Shown: in pieces, positions 38,293 through 48,483 of the stretch
How the letters are laid out: each line of letters begins with the position of its first letter
Position numbering within the stretch: position 1 is the stretch's first letter
Source: Cylindrospermopsis curvispora GIHE-G1
GTDB lineage: Bacteria; Cyanobacteriota; Cyanobacteriia; Cyanobacteriales; Nostocaceae
NCBI RefSeq assembly: GCF_014489415.1
Contig: NZ_CP060822.1
Location: 3,767,501 to 3,831,500, forward strand
Direction of reading: 5' to 3'
Length of the DNA stretch: 64,000 nt
Notes under the pieces: model-generated
The model's database searches: none
Told to the model about the DNA's origin: nothing
Seen by the model: the letters and a program-made list of their open reading frames with translations, nothing else
Translations under genes and position numbers: made by a program

Positions 38293-41200
38293 TTAATTAA
38301 AAGTGTATGGCTCTGAAAAAGACTGTAAAGAGCAGTCTTTAACCGCATTAAGATAGCGACGTAATAGGAGGATTTGGGGAATGTCAAATCTATAGGTAAG
38401 ATTACCCTGCTTTTGAAACAAGGGTGTGGAGGAAATTGCCCGATAGTCAGGATTTTCCTGAGAATTTTTGGTCAACCACAGATAGTTAAAACTCTCTGGA
38501 ACTCCATCCCTAGGGCTGTAGTTTTTCCTAGTGATAGGTACTAGCCCACCAGGTAGTTCACCTTCTAAGAAGGCTAGCAAACGCTGTTGACATACCTTGG
38601 TATTAATGCCACGACTTTCCAAAAGTTCCAGAATTTGATTCAGGGATAGGGAGAGGGTAGTTTTTGTGGTCAAGCTATTTGGCACAATGTTTAATAGTTC
38701 TGAAAACAAAAAATAATCCGTATATTGTTGTCTAGATATTTCTAGAAACTGGGGATACAACAGTGCGGTAGCTAGACCGTAAGCTACCCGACTGCACCTG
38801 CTAGTAGACCCATTTACTCCCGGGTGTAAATCTTGTATAATTTTGGAGTGGGGCAATTTTTGTCCTAGCCAACGCTTAATGGTCGGTATGGTACTCACTC
38901 CACCAGAAATGACCACTTGAGCTATGGACTCTGCTGGCACACCTCGCGCCACTAATAGTCTATTTAATTCTCCATTAAGACGGCGCACGTATGGCACAAG
39001 TATTTGGCTTTCTAGGTCTTGGCGATACAGCTTCCAATACTGATCTGCTAATTTAAGAGTAAATGACACTTGGTGCTGTAAAATCAGTTTTATGGCCATA
39101 GCTGCATCTAACATGCCTCGCCCCAACACAGAACTTTCTAACCTTTGCTGTAGCAAAGTCCTAGCTAGTGTATCTGTTTGACCTAATTGTGGTAGTTCCA
39201 AACCTGTTAAATTTAGACTAGACCACTCTACCCGATCTAAACCGGGAGTTGTAGGTTGCCAATGCCATGAATTATTTTGATCGTCCCCATTACTTTCTTT
39301 TATGTTACTATGGGTTTGGTGTGTTTCGGGTGGTAGGAGCAACTGACAAATGATATCCTGTTCCATTGCCTTTCCACCATAGGAAAAACTGTGCAAAGTC
39401 AAGTTTTTGTAGGTTAATTTGCTCAGGTCTTCCACAAGATCAACTAGTACCATTTCCGTAGCACTCGCACCAATGTTCAAAGCTAGGGTGGCTCCCTCAC
39501 TCAGACCAGAAGTGATCTTTAGGGGGTGAATACCTTGATTATCCCACACCTGGACTGGGGTCGACCTACTGGGATCTAGCTCAGGTAGCAGGGTGGCTAT
39601 GGCCTCCTCCACAAAAAATATTTGGTTAGCATGGGAGACCAGCTTACTGGTTAATATGGACTCTCTTACATTAAATCGGTATTGTTCTGACCAGTTACCT
39701 GGACAACTACAAATAACACCGGTTAAATCGTTAATAACTTCCAAGAAGGCTTCTTTTTCCATACCTGTAGCATGAGCGCTTAAAGCTGGAGTTGTACTGG
39801 TACGATCTGATTTTAAGGTCAATAATAACTTTGACAAAGAACGCACAACCCAAATTAAGGGACTAGCGGCAAATTCGTTCAGCTGCAATACAGGTTCCCA
39901 CTTATTTTGGTTGTTTTTATAAGAAACACCTACATGTAAAAAAGGCTTTAAATGAGTAGAATAAAGTTCTGGTTTAGTGTCAACTGGTATGGAGAAACCA
40001 TTATCTATTTCCGTAGTGGAATTAATATCTTGGGGATTTTCCTGGGTTTCTGAATGTGAGTGAGGGATAGAGCCAGTTGGTAGATATACTTCTGCTGGCA
40101 ATCGAAAAGACTGGGTAAAAGTTGTTTTACCTGATTTATCTTCTGCGGACCAATAGATGGGGTGGACAATTAATTTGGTATGATTTAACAAAGCGGCAGA
40201 AATTCCCGTTGTTCCCAAGTCAATACCCAAATACCAAGATGAATTTTCATCCTTTTGGGGTGTTAGTTGAGATACTTCAACCTGATTTGTCTCCGCTTGC
40301 AGAATATTTGGTTTTACTAACTCTTCGGGTGTGGGTATAGCAGTAATATCGGTGGGAGATTCTAAGAAGATCATTCCCTGATCCACAATCTCCTCTAATG
40401 TATCCTCACTTGAGTTGGTAAGAGAAAGGGAATTTTCCACCTGCTTGATCCCTTCCCATCTGGAATCTAGCTCCCAATCAAAACTGGTGATATCACAATT
40501 ATCACTTTCTAGCTCTTGTGCACCTGCAAGTTCAGATGTATTTAATATTTCATCCTGTGTACTAACCCTATCGCCCAAATCTAGAGGATTTTCTTGAGGA
40601 GAAGTTGCAATATAACCAGCAAATAAATCTACTTCCAAGTCCTCCTCAATTTTTTCTTCCCGTTCGGAAAAATCCTGATCAAAATTTTCCCAGTTTGGTA
40701 TGATTTCCTCATCTTTATCCTGGGAAAATGGAGTATTACCAACATCCACCAATAAATCAGTCAAAATAGTGATCGTATCATTGCTATCTGGTTCACTTTC
40801 CGATGGCATAATTATACTAGCAAATTCTGCTTTTGTCCCTGAATCCTCTGGCAATAAAGATTCCCATAATTTCACCGGTTCATTGCTATAATCAGTAAAA
40901 AGACTGGCATAAAGTTCATCAACTTCATCCTCTAGATTATAACTTTCATAATTGATTGGAGGTGAACCTAAATCCGGCATTTCCTCCGTACCATGGGAAC
41001 TTACTTTCTCGATATTGGGGTTAGCCTGGGAACTGGTAGGTTGCACGAGGAAAGTTAGTGAATCATTTTGTAGATTATTTTGTAGATTTTTGATAAAATC
41101 TGCCATTAATTGTTCACCCTCTATTCCCTGATTATGCATTCTTGTAAGAGCCTGGGATAAGGACTGATAATAAGAATTTATGTTACGTTCTAATGCTTGA

Positions 41201-41910
41201 AAAATAACATTAACAGTTCCATCCAAAGATAACAACCGTTGGTCCAACTCCTTGGTCAAATTAGCTAACTTTTCAATCCCACTAGTTGATCCTAAAACCG
41301 CTTCCATAGAAGAGTTGTTTATTACTGGGTTATTCCCACCAGAGCTTAAACCCACATCTTTGTTACCAGTTGTATTTAAGTGGGGAATTAGACTCTTTAC
41401 TAGAGGATCAATTAGTGCTGGTACAGTTTGACTAATTATTTGTTTTATTTGTTCCTGGGTTGTTAATTGCTGCGATGGGGAAAATTCTCCACGCTTTTGC
41501 TCTAATTCTCTAATTTCCTGGCTGAGATGGGCCCTTTGTTGCAACATAGTAGATAATTCATTCTGCAGGGATTTGAATAAACCCATCATTTCCCCTTGAA
41601 GTTGCTCTGAAACCAAATTGGTACTTTCTTGTTTCTGTTCATGCAAGTCTAGGTGTGACTTTTGTTGTTCCCTATTGACATATCTTGTTAATAAAGAGGA
41701 TAATGGTGTAGATTGGGGTTCATCAGTAAAAACCTCTTCCATAGACTCACTTTCATGGAGATCTACCAGAAAACTGCGTATTCTTTGTAAAATGGTTCTT
41801 TCATCCTGTCCTTGACCAGATAGCAATTTGGCCAGAGGGTTACCACCATTAGAGAGTAAGTTATCAATATCAAGAATCAGTCCTTGAATTTCATCTGTGC
41901 GGGAGGTCAC
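38293..41910 (-). CDS. Hsp70-like ATPase domain fused to a long acidic coiled-coil N-terminus
   Basis: A 1205-aa protein. Residues 1-330 are Gln/Glu/Leu-rich and partly coiled coil; 330-550 are highly acidic and likely disordered. An actin/Hsp70-type ATPase begins near 556 with the phosphate-1 motif WYLGIDLGTTGISAALLN. Later elements are GATLALNIGASATEMVLVDL (phosphate 2) and IAQVVISGGVSTIPTIKRWLGQKL (adenosine motif). A canonical substrate-binding domain with the DnaK linker is not apparent, so it is probably not a general chaperone. The C-terminal 180 residues are unassigned. I take it as a conserved cyanobacterial Hsp70-related protein of unknown task. Confidence 0.8.
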   Translation of the reverse strand: MTSRTDEIQGLILDIDNLLSNGGNPLAKLLSGQGQDERTILQRIRSFLVDLHESESMEEVFTDEPQSTPLSSLLTRYVNREQQKSHLDLHEQKQESTNLVSEQLQGEMMGLFKSLQNELSTMLQQRAHLSQEIRELEQKRGEFSPSQQLTTQEQIKQIISQTVPALIDPLVKSLIPHLNTTGNKDVGLSSGGNNPVINNSSMEAVLGSTSGIEKLANLTKELDQRLLSLDGTVNVIFQALERNINSYYQSLSQALTRMHNQGIEGEQLMADFIKNLQNNLQNDSLTFLVQPTSSQANPNIEKVSSHGTEEMPDLGSPPINYESYNLEDEVDELYASLFTDYSNEPVKLWESLLPEDSGTKAEFASIIMPSESEPDSNDTITILTDLLVDVGNTPFSQDKDEEIIPNWENFDQDFSEREEKIEEDLEVDLFAGYIATSPQENPLDLGDRVSTQDEILNTSELAGAQELESDNCDITSFDWELDSRWEGIKQVENSLSLTNSSEDTLEEIVDQGMIFLESPTDITAIPTPEELVKPNILQAETNQVEVSQLTPQKDENSSWYLGIDLGTTGISAALLNHTKLIVHPIYWSAEDKSGKTTFTQSFRLPAEVYLPTGSIPHSHSETQENPQDINSTTEIDNGFSIPVDTKPELYSTHLKPFLHVGVSYKNNQNKWEPVLQLNEFAASPLIWVVRSLSKLLLTLKSDRTSTTPALSAHATGMEKEAFLEVINDLTGVICSCPGNWSEQYRFNVRESILTSKLVSHANQIFFVEEAIATLLPELDPSRSTPVQVWDNQGIHPLKITSGLSEGATLALNIGASATEMVLVDLVEDLSKLTYKNLTLHSFSYGGKAMEQDIICQLLLPPETHQTHSNIKESNGDDQNNSWHWQPTTPGLDRVEWSSLNLTGLELPQLGQTDTLARTLLQQRLESSVLGRGMLDAAMAIKLILQHQVSFTLKLADQYWKLYRQDLESQILVPYVRRLNGELNRLLVARGVPAESIAQVVISGGVSTIPTIKRWLGQKLPHSKIIQDLHPGVNGSTSRCSRVAYGLATALLYPQFLEISRQQYTDYFLFSELLNIVPNSLTTKTTLSLSLNQILELLESRGINTKVCQQRLLAFLEGELPGGLVPITRKNYSPRDGVPESFNYLWLTKNSQENPDYRAISSTPLFQKQGNLTYRFDIPQILLLRRYLNAVKDCSLQSFSEPYTFN

Positions 41911-42039
41911 TTTAAATTACCTTAAATTAAAATTACGTTAACTAAATAATATACTTTGTATATTGATTATATTTGGATATTGATTCTATAACGACTTGTA
42001 CACGCAGCTCTTATTCTCAACATTCCCATTCCTCATGCT

Positions 42040-42720
42040 ATGAATATTGCTAATTCTCCACTAGATCGGCCAGATCGAGAATCTAAAACCTCTCATCCAG
42101 TTCAGGTCCCCTTGAGATTAGTGGAAACGGCATTTTTTGCCAGTACCTCCGCTCTGCTTTGGTTTATAAACTTTTACTTTCCCCTAGGTCCAATTCTACG
42201 TATACTTTTTTCAATTCCTATTGCTTTAGTTTATTTACGCTGGGGTAATCGTGCTTCTTGGATGGCGGCCATCACCTCTGGGTTGCTACTTTCGGTTTTG
42301 ACTGGACCCGTTCGGAGTCTTTTATTTATTATGCCCTTTGCTTTTTTGGGTGTGTTATTGGGAGCAAGTTGGCATCGTCGCGTTCCTTGGGTTGTTTCCA
42401 TCAGTTTAGGTACTATATTATGTACATTAGGAGTGTTTTTTCGTCTCTGGTTACTTTCTATCTTATCTGGTGAGGACTTATGGATTTATCTAACTAACCA
42501 AGTTACAGAAATTATCGAGTGGTTATTCCTTAATTTACAAATATTAACTACTCCCAGTACTTTAGGGGTTAAACTAGCAGCATTGCTACTAATTATGATT
42601 AATAACTTAATTTATATGTTTATAGTCCACTTGGCAGCATGGTTACTATTGGAGCGTCTGGGAAATTCCATACCTAATCCGCCACATTGGATACAAGTAG
42701 TAATGAATTATGAAGATTAA
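42040..42720 (+). CDS. DUF2232-type membrane protein
   Basis: A 226-aa protein with about six transmembrane helices, including PLGPILRILFSIPIALVYLRWGNRASWMAAITSGLLLSVLTGPVRSLLF, which has the feel of DUF2232/S-component-like membrane proteins. Its N-terminal 30 residues are polar. The following CobT-like gene starts 2 bases after its stop, so the pair is translationally linked, making a role in vitamin or precursor uptake conceivable but unproven. Confidence 0.75.
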   Translation: MNIANSPLDRPDRESKTSHPVQVPLRLVETAFFASTSALLWFINFYFPLGPILRILFSIPIALVYLRWGNRASWMAAITSGLLLSVLTGPVRSLLFIMPFAFLGVLLGASWHRRVPWVVSISLGTILCTLGVFFRLWLLSILSGEDLWIYLTNQVTEIIEWLFLNLQILTTPSTLGVKLAALLLIMINNLIYMFIVHLAAWLLLERLGNSIPNPPHWIQVVMNYED

Positions 42721-42722
42721 CT

Positions 42723-43844
42723 ATGATTAATACTTACACTCAAGTTGGTCAAGGTGAAAAATGGATACGAGATTATAAATCGGGTGCACCGGTTTTCGCT
42801 TGTATTTTAGGTTTTACAGAAACCTGTTTAATTCCGGGTATTTCCGCTGCTGGCTTGACCCCAGAGGATAGAAAATATACTGCTTGTGCAGATGCTGAAT
42901 TTTTGTACTATGGTGCCAATCATCCATCTCAATATTCCCTACCCCCCTTAATTGCTGGTGCTTCCCCGGTTTTGATTTCCCGCGCTGTCACAGAAGGTTT
43001 ACAAATACCAGTTTATTTATTTAATGCGGGTCTACCCCTTATCCCCTCCCCCCCCTGTATTGATTTAGGTGGAACCGTAGCTCGGTGTTTAAGTACGGCT
43101 ATATCAATAGAATATAGTACTGTTCAACACTTGCTAAAACAGGGCCTACTCTGGGGTGAAAAACTTAGCACTAATATTACATCCGGATATTTAATTTTGA
43201 GTGAGTGCGTTGTTGGTGGTACTACCACTGCTCTATCCGTTTTAACTGGTTTGGGAATTGATGCGGTTGGTAAGGTTAACAGTAGCCACCCCATTTGTAA
43301 TCATGACCAAAAATGGTCTATAGTCCAATCTGGTTTAAATAAGATAGGTAGTTTTGGCGATCCTTTGGAAATTGTAGCCGCAGTGGGAGACCCTATGCAA
43401 ATAGTAGTAGCTGGAATGGCGATCGCTGCTAGTCGCAAGTGTGGGGTTATACTGGGCGGCGGTACTCAGATGTTAGCGGTTTATGCATTAATACAGGCAA
43501 TTGGGCAAGTTCATTCTTTATCCTGGCAACCGGAAGCAATTGTAGTGGGGACAACGCGCTGGGTCGTGGAGGATACCACTGGAGCTACGGTTGATTTGGC
43601 TTTGAGTTTGAGTAAAAATAGGTTTGCTGAAGGTCAAATTCCTCCTCCCCTATTAGCTACACAGTTAAGTTTTGCCAATTCTATTTACCCCCAGTTGCAA
43701 GCTTATGAGCAAGGATTTGTCAAGGAAGGTGTGGGTGCTGGTGCAGCTTGTATAGCTGCTTGCATGAGTTATGGTTGGCAACAGGAGGAAATTTTAATGG
43801 CCGTTGAATCCCAGGTGGAAAATATATATAAAAATACTTATTGA
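42723..43844 (+). CDS. CobT-like nicotinate mononucleotide-dependent phosphoribosyltransferase (TIGR00303 type)
   Basis: A 373-aa relative of CobT, which activates the lower base of cobamides. The sequence shows LIAGASPVLISRAVTEGLQIPVYLFNAGLP, the GGTTTALSVLTGLGIDAVGKVNSSHP segment and GGGTQMLAVYALIQAIG, matching the archaeal/cyanobacterial TIGR00303 branch rather than classical CobT (from memory). Cyanobacteria commonly make pseudocobalamin, which attaches adenine, so this enzyme may act in that pathway. It sits directly behind the DUF2232 gene. Confidence 0.85.
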   Translation: MINTYTQVGQGEKWIRDYKSGAPVFACILGFTETCLIPGISAAGLTPEDRKYTACADAEFLYYGANHPSQYSLPPLIAGASPVLISRAVTEGLQIPVYLFNAGLPLIPSPPCIDLGGTVARCLSTAISIEYSTVQHLLKQGLLWGEKLSTNITSGYLILSECVVGGTTTALSVLTGLGIDAVGKVNSSHPICNHDQKWSIVQSGLNKIGSFGDPLEIVAAVGDPMQIVVAGMAIAASRKCGVILGGGTQMLAVYALIQAIGQVHSLSWQPEAIVVGTTRWVVEDTTGATVDLALSLSKNRFAEGQIPPPLLATQLSFANSIYPQLQAYEQGFVKEGVGAGAACIAACMSYGWQQEEILMAVESQVENIYKNTY

Positions 43845-43847
43845 GTA

Positions 43848-44219
43848 TTAATGAATTCTCATTCGTAACAACTGTTCTTCTAATGCTGCAATTCGGTTAT
43901 AAGCTGCCGTTAATTGTGCGGTGAGTCGTTGGATCTGAACCTCTGGTGTGATGGTACTATCTCCCCCGTGCAGACGGTTATTTTCGCTAAAAACACCATC
44001 AGTAATTACATCCTTATGTTCTAAATCCCTAGTTGAACTAGTTGGGATTTTAACTGGGAAGCGTTCATTTTGGTCAGTTTCTGGATGACTATACCCGTTT
44101 GGATCTAAATAGCAATTTGCCAACCCTTGGGACAGTTTCCTGTCAAGGCTTTCAATTACCTGGTATAGAGCATCTACTTTCTGGCTTAAAGTCAGTATTT
44201 GCTTTTTTAATGATTCCAT
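43848..44219 (-). CDS. Small coiled-coil protein of unknown function
   Basis: A 123-aa protein from the ATG at 44219, which has AAAGG 6 bases upstream; the frame opens 14 codons earlier without a ribosome site. Both ends are helical: MESLKKQILTLSQKVDALYQVIESLDRKLSQ at the start and IQRLTAQLTAAYNRIAALEEQLLRMRIH at the end, separated by a polar linker. No homologue comes to mind. It converges on the CobT-like gene with 3 bases between stops. Confidence 0.55.
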   Translation of the reverse strand: MESLKKQILTLSQKVDALYQVIESLDRKLSQGLANCYLDPNGYSHPETDQNERFPVKIPTSSTRDLEHKDVITDGVFSENNRLHGGDSTITPEVQIQRLTAQLTAAYNRIAALEEQLLRMRIH

Positions 44220-44378
44220 TGAATACCTTTGATTCCCAAATATTATTTCTATGTTATTCAACTTACGGACATTGTTAAAAATACTTAGGATTTATTTAAT
44301 CTTTCTTCAAAGTTAAGAGCGGGAATATGGAGAATATAATTTAGGAGTTAAGGATTGCTATATGGAATGGAGGAAAAT

Positions 44379-44858
44379 ATGGCATCGGACTTGGTAATTC
44401 GCCAAGGTGAACTGGGGGATTTACAGGTTCTGGTTGAATTTAACCAGGCATTAATATATGAAACTGAAAACAAACAACTACCCATTAATGATATTAATGC
44501 AGGCGTGGAAACACTATTAAGAAATCCCACTTTAGGATTTTATCTTTTAGCTCAGAAGAATAATCAGGTGGTTGGGTCCTTAATGGTTACCACAGAATGG
44601 AGTGATTGGCATAATGGTTTATACTGGTGGATTCAGAGTGTATACGTTCATCCGAACTTTCGTCGCCAAGGGGTTTTTAAAGCTTTATATCAAACCGTGA
44701 AACAGCAGGCAAAAACCCAAGCAAGTGGGCTGAAAGTTTCTGGGTTTAGACTTTATGTGGAAAAAGAGAATGTAATTGCCCAAAGGACTTATCAGTCCCT
44801 GGGAATGGAAAAAAGCCGCTATGAGATTTTTGAAGAACTGTTAGAACGTAATAATTAG
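44379..44858 (+). CDS. GNAT family acetyltransferase
   Basis: A 159-aa N-acetyltransferase fold. The ATG at 44379 (MASDLVIRQGELGD) is preceded by GGAGG at ideal spacing; longer frames begin at 44355 (TTG) and 44367. The acetyl-CoA motif reads SVYVHPNFRRQGVFKALYQTV, and the C-terminal part has LYVEKENVIAQRTYQSLGME. The substrate is unknown. Its stop overlaps that of the convergent response regulator by 4 bases. Confidence 0.88.
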   Translation: MASDLVIRQGELGDLQVLVEFNQALIYETENKQLPINDINAGVETLLRNPTLGFYLLAQKNNQVVGSLMVTTEWSDWHNGLYWWIQSVYVHPNFRRQGVFKALYQTVKQQAKTQASGLKVSGFRLYVEKENVIAQRTYQSLGMEKSRYEIFEELLERNN

Positions 44859-45547
44859 GTATCTAAACATTTAAGACGATAGCCAACACCATGAATAGTT
44901 TCGATCAAATCCTTGGGGGCTCCCACATTAATCAGTTTAGCTCGTAGGTTCCTAATATAAGTTCTAATGGTTTCTTCTTCTGGTGCATTTTCCCAAGCCC
45001 AAATTTGGTCAATTAAGATGCTACGAGTAGCAATACGTCCATTACAACGCAATAGAGCTTCCATAAGAGCAAATTCTTTAGGTGTCAAATGAATAGGTTT
45101 CCTCCCATATAAAACTTTATATGTGCTAAAATCTAAGTACAAGTCACCCCAGGTAAGAGTGTTACTGATTACAGGCTTTGATCTGCGTAATAATGCGCGA
45201 ACTTGGGCCATTAGTTCTTGTAAATTAAAGGGTTTGACCATGTAAGAGTCCGCCCCAGCATCCAAACCCGTAATTTTATCGCTAATTGTATCCCTAGCAG
45301 TGAGCATGAGAATGGGCAAAGTACAACCATGGTCACGCAGTTTTTGGCATAGTCGAATCCCGTCTAGTTTTGGTAGGGTAATATCCATAATGATCAGGTC
45401 ATAGTTTCTTCCTGGTAGTTCTTTTAATTGCCTCCAAGCAGCTTCACCATCCTTGACACATTCTACTTCATACCTTTCCATAGTTAGAGCTTCTGTCAGG
45501 GATTCTGTTAGGTAATAATCATCCTCTACAACAAGAATCCACATCAT
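44855..45547 (-). CDS. OmpR/PhoB-family response regulator
   Basis: A 230-aa two-component regulator. The receiver domain (1-120) has acidic residues VVEDD, phospho-acceptor Asp55 in LIIMDITLPKLDG, the TARD threonine and the VKPF lysine. The C-terminal winged helix (about 130-228) has LTPKEFALMEALL, RTYIRNLRAKL and HGVGYRL. No histidine kinase is adjacent, so its partner is elsewhere. ctpA lies 15 bases upstream on the same strand, suggesting co-transcription. Confidence 0.93.
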   Translation of the reverse strand: MMWILVVEDDYYLTESLTEALTMERYEVECVKDGEAAWRQLKELPGRNYDLIIMDITLPKLDGIRLCQKLRDHGCTLPILMLTARDTISDKITGLDAGADSYMVKPFNLQELMAQVRALLRRSKPVISNTLTWGDLYLDFSTYKVLYGRKPIHLTPKEFALMEALLRCNGRIATRSILIDQIWAWENAPEEETIRTYIRNLRAKLINVGAPKDLIETIHGVGYRLKCLDT

Positions 45548-45562
45548 TATTTAACTGATATT

Positions 45563-46822
45563 TTAACTTGACTTTTTTAAGCTTTCTGCTATCAGCAGTT
45601 TTTTGCTTAGTATCTCTAAGGCAGCTTGATACTGCTTATCATCTGAACTACCTACTTGTTCACGGGTAATCATTGATTGTTTGACCTCTACATCTGGCTT
45701 AATTCCTGATTTATTAATATCTCGATGGTTAGGTGTTTCATATTTAGCAATTGTCACCGCTAATCCAGAACCGTCATTTAGTTCAAATAAGGACTGAATT
45801 AACCCTTTACCAAAGGTAGTTTCACCGACTAGCTGGGCCCTACCATTGTCTTGTAAAGCACCCGCTAAAATCTCGCTGGCACTAGCAGTCCCCTGGTTGA
45901 CCAAAATCACTAGGGGATCCTGAGTTAAGGCTGGACCAAAGGCTTCAAAACTCCCTTGTATACCTCGACGGTTAACAGTATATACTACTATTCCCGAGTC
46001 TAACCATTGACGGGCTACCTCAATTCCCGCTTGTAATAGTCCCCCTGGATTATTGCGCAAATCTAAAATGTAGGCTGTAGCTCCCTGTTCTTCCAGGCTA
46101 TTAATTGCATTTGCTAGCTCCAAGGCAGCATTAGCATTGAATTGTGAAAGACGAACATAACCAATGGGCATTCCTTCTGAAGAAAAACGTAAATCAGCTA
46201 GGACCGGATTTAATTCAATGCGATCGCGCACTAAAACTACTTCTTGAGCTGGTTGTCCCTCGCGACCAATCAGTAGGGTGACTACTGTGCCAATGGGCCC
46301 ACGCATCCGCGCTGCTGCTTCATCCAAGCTGATATTTTCCGTGGATAATCCTTCAATTTGTAAAATCCGATCTCGTGGTTTTAAGCCCGCTCTCTCTGCG
46401 GGTGAACCCTGAATAGGTGTAATTACCTCTAATATACCGGTTTCAGAATTGAGAGCGATTTGTAAACCTACACCGGTCAACTCTCCCGAAGTGTTAACTT
46501 GTAAACTGCGATACTGATCCGGGTCTAAAAATCTGGTGAAAGGATCATCTAGACTTTTAAGCATATCTCGCACTACTTTGTATGCTGCTTGATCATTTCC
46601 CAGGGGTTGTTTAAAAGCTCGTTGTCTTACACTTTCCCAGTTTTGGTTATTAAAAGTTGCATCTATATATGACCGGTTAACAATTCGCCAAGCCTCAGCT
46701 ACTACTTTTTGCTGTTGGGTCAAAGCGATAGCTGATGGAACAAAGTAGCCAAAATCCCAGATGAAAGCCAGGCTAAAAGCCAAAAGTAACGAAAATCCCC
46801 ATCGTAAGAGCCATTTATTCAT
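45563..46822 (-). CDS. ctpA: Carboxyl-terminal processing protease (S41)
   Basis: A lumenal or periplasmic Ser/Lys protease; the cyanobacterial CtpA trims the C-terminus of the D1 protein of photosystem II. The 419-aa product has an N-terminal signal/anchor (LLRWGFSLLLAFSLAF), a PDZ domain (about 105-190, GVGLQI, GSPAERAGLKPRDRIL) and the catalytic Ser in NQGTASASEILAGAL with Lys in TFGKGLIQS. Placement divergent from petBD is familiar from other Nostocales. CtpA versus a CtpB paralogue is not settled. Confidence 0.88.
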   Translation of the reverse strand: MNKWLLRWGFSLLLAFSLAFIWDFGYFVPSAIALTQQQKVVAEAWRIVNRSYIDATFNNQNWESVRQRAFKQPLGNDQAAYKVVRDMLKSLDDPFTRFLDPDQYRSLQVNTSGELTGVGLQIALNSETGILEVITPIQGSPAERAGLKPRDRILQIEGLSTENISLDEAAARMRGPIGTVVTLLIGREGQPAQEVVLVRDRIELNPVLADLRFSSEGMPIGYVRLSQFNANAALELANAINSLEEQGATAYILDLRNNPGGLLQAGIEVARQWLDSGIVVYTVNRRGIQGSFEAFGPALTQDPLVILVNQGTASASEILAGALQDNGRAQLVGETTFGKGLIQSLFELNDGSGLAVTIAKYETPNHRDINKSGIKPDVEVKQSMITREQVGSSDDKQYQAALEILSKKLLIAESLKKSS

Positions 46823-47184
46823 GGAGCTTTTTTCCTCTTATTCCTAACTAAACTAATTATTAACCTCCGGTAGGGAAGTTTTTAATGAAATTTCACCCTC
46901 AATTATGTTACTTTTTTTTATGGGGGTGTCTTGTAATCAATTCTGAAGGTAATTATTCTTCGGATGACATGGAAAAGCACAACCAGCCAAAAAACGATAA
47001 AATCTTCTTGGGAACCAACATCTTTCACGTTGGCTTGCAAGGGGAACGCAATATATTCCATATTTACAGAATGTTAAGTTTCTGAAAAACCTAACATCTT
47101 TGTAACCTAGCTGCTCTTTTTGCGCATCCCAATAGCTTTGGGACACTTATCCACCACAAGTAATTTGTAGGGACTTGAGATTAT
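46823..47184. other. Divergent promoter region of ctpA and petB
   Basis: 362 bases between divergent genes. A 66-codon frame on the plus strand (46885-47085) has poor protein character and is not called. TTTGGGACACTTATCC near 47150 precedes the petB leader. No hairpin terminator is seen. The petBD promoter should be here. Confidence 0.6.
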
Positions 47185-47832
47185 ATGGCCAGCGTCTATG
47201 ATTGGTTTGAGGAACGTTTAGAACTGGAAGCGATCGCTGAGGACGTAACCAGCAAATACGTACCACCCCACGTTAACATCTTTTACTGTTTAGGCGGAAT
47301 TACTCTAGTTTGTTTTCTAATTCAGTTTGCCACTGGATTTGCCATGACATTCTACTACAAGCCTACAGTAGCAGAGGCATTTTCCTCCGTGCAGTACATA
47401 ATGAATGAAGTTAACTTTGGTTGGCTAATTCGCTCTATCCATCGTTGGTCCGCCAGCATGATGGTATTAATGATGATCCTCCATGTTTTCCGGGTATACT
47501 TAACTGGTGGGTTCAAAAAACCAAGGGAACTGACCTGGGTTAGCGGAGTAATTTTAGCAGTAATCACTGTTTCCTTTGGTGTAACTGGTTACTCATTGCC
47601 TTGGGACCAAGTAGGTTACTGGGCGGTGAAAATCGTTAGTGGTGTGCCAGAGGCAATTCCCGTAGTAGGGGTTCTAATTTCCGATTTATTACGTGGTGGT
47701 TCCAGCGTAGGTCAAGCCACCCTAACCAGATATTACAGTGCCCACACCTTTGTACTACCTTGGCTAATTGCAGTATTCATGCTGTTCCACTTCTTGATGA
47801 TCCGCAAGCAAGGTATTTCTGGACCATTGTAA
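47185..47832 (+). CDS. petB: Cytochrome b6
   Basis: The haem-bearing core of the cytochrome b6f complex in the thylakoid membrane. The 215-aa product has four transmembrane helices. The haem ligand histidines lie in [27 protein letters not shown] and in [41 protein letters not shown] is the classic b6 motif. Length is exactly as expected. petD follows after 73 bases. Confidence 0.98.
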   Translation: MASVYDWFEERLELEAIAEDVTSKYVPPHVNIFYCLGGITLVCFLIQFATGFAMTFYYKPTVAEAFSSVQYIMNEVNFGWLIRSIHRWSASMMVLMMILHVFRVYLTGGFKKPRELTWVSGVILAVITVSFGVTGYSLPWDQVGYWAVKIVSGVPEAIPVVGVLISDLLRGGSSVGQATLTRYYSAHTFVLPWLIAVFMLFHFLMIRKQGISGPL

Positions 47833-47905
47833 TTGCTGTAAAACTGTAATTAGTGGAAAATTGTAATTACCAGACACTTGAGTAATCGGGAGACAACAAC
47901 TAAAA

Positions 47906-48388
47906 ATGTCCACACAGAAGAAACCTGATCTAAGCGATCCTATTTTAAGAGCGAAACTGGCTAAGGGAATGGGTCATAACTACTATGGCGAACCTGCTTG
48001 GCCAAACGATTTGCTCTATGTATTCCCCATTGTAATTATGGGTTCATTTGCATGTATTGTAGCCCTAGCTGTACTAGAGCCTGCATTAGTAGGTGAACCA
48101 GCAAATCCTTTTGCCACCCCTTTAGAAATTCTGCCCGAGTGGTATCTGTTCCCAGTGTTCCAGATTCTCCGCTCTCTACCCAATAAACTTTTGGGAGTAT
48201 TGGCCATGGCATCAGTACCCCTGGGACTGATTCTTGTTCCTTTTATTGAAAGCGTTAACAAGTTTCAAAATCCATTCCGTCGTCCGGTAGCAACAACAGT
48301 ATTCTTATTTGGTACTCTTGTTACTATCTGGTTAGGTATTGGTGCGGCATTGCCCTTAGACAAATCCCTAACTTTGGGACTATTCTAA
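47906..48388 (+). CDS. petD: Cytochrome b6f complex subunit IV
   Basis: Subunit IV corresponds to the C-terminal half of mitochondrial cytochrome b and helps form the quinol oxidation site. The 160-aa product has three transmembrane helices, the conserved [19 protein letters not shown] start, the [26 protein letters not shown] block with the PEWY quinol-site motif, and the [16 protein letters not shown] loop. Length is standard. It is in an operon with petB. Confidence 0.98.
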   Translation: MSTQKKPDLSDPILRAKLAKGMGHNYYGEPAWPNDLLYVFPIVIMGSFACIVALAVLEPALVGEPANPFATPLEILPEWYLFPVFQILRSLPNKLLGVLAMASVPLGLILVPFIESVNKFQNPFRRPVATTVFLFGTLVTIWLGIGAALPLDKSLTLGLF

Positions 48389-48483
48389 ATTAGTGAATAT
48401 GATGTCCTAATTTTGCCGGTCTCAAACTAATGCCTGGGGGTTTTAAAAGTGTATGAGAGAGATCACTAAGAAATCTGTTTCGT

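Noticed and set aside
46885-47085. 66-codon plus-strand frame between ctpA and petB
   Set aside because: Low protein character, no ribosome site, and it lies in the expected petBD promoter region.
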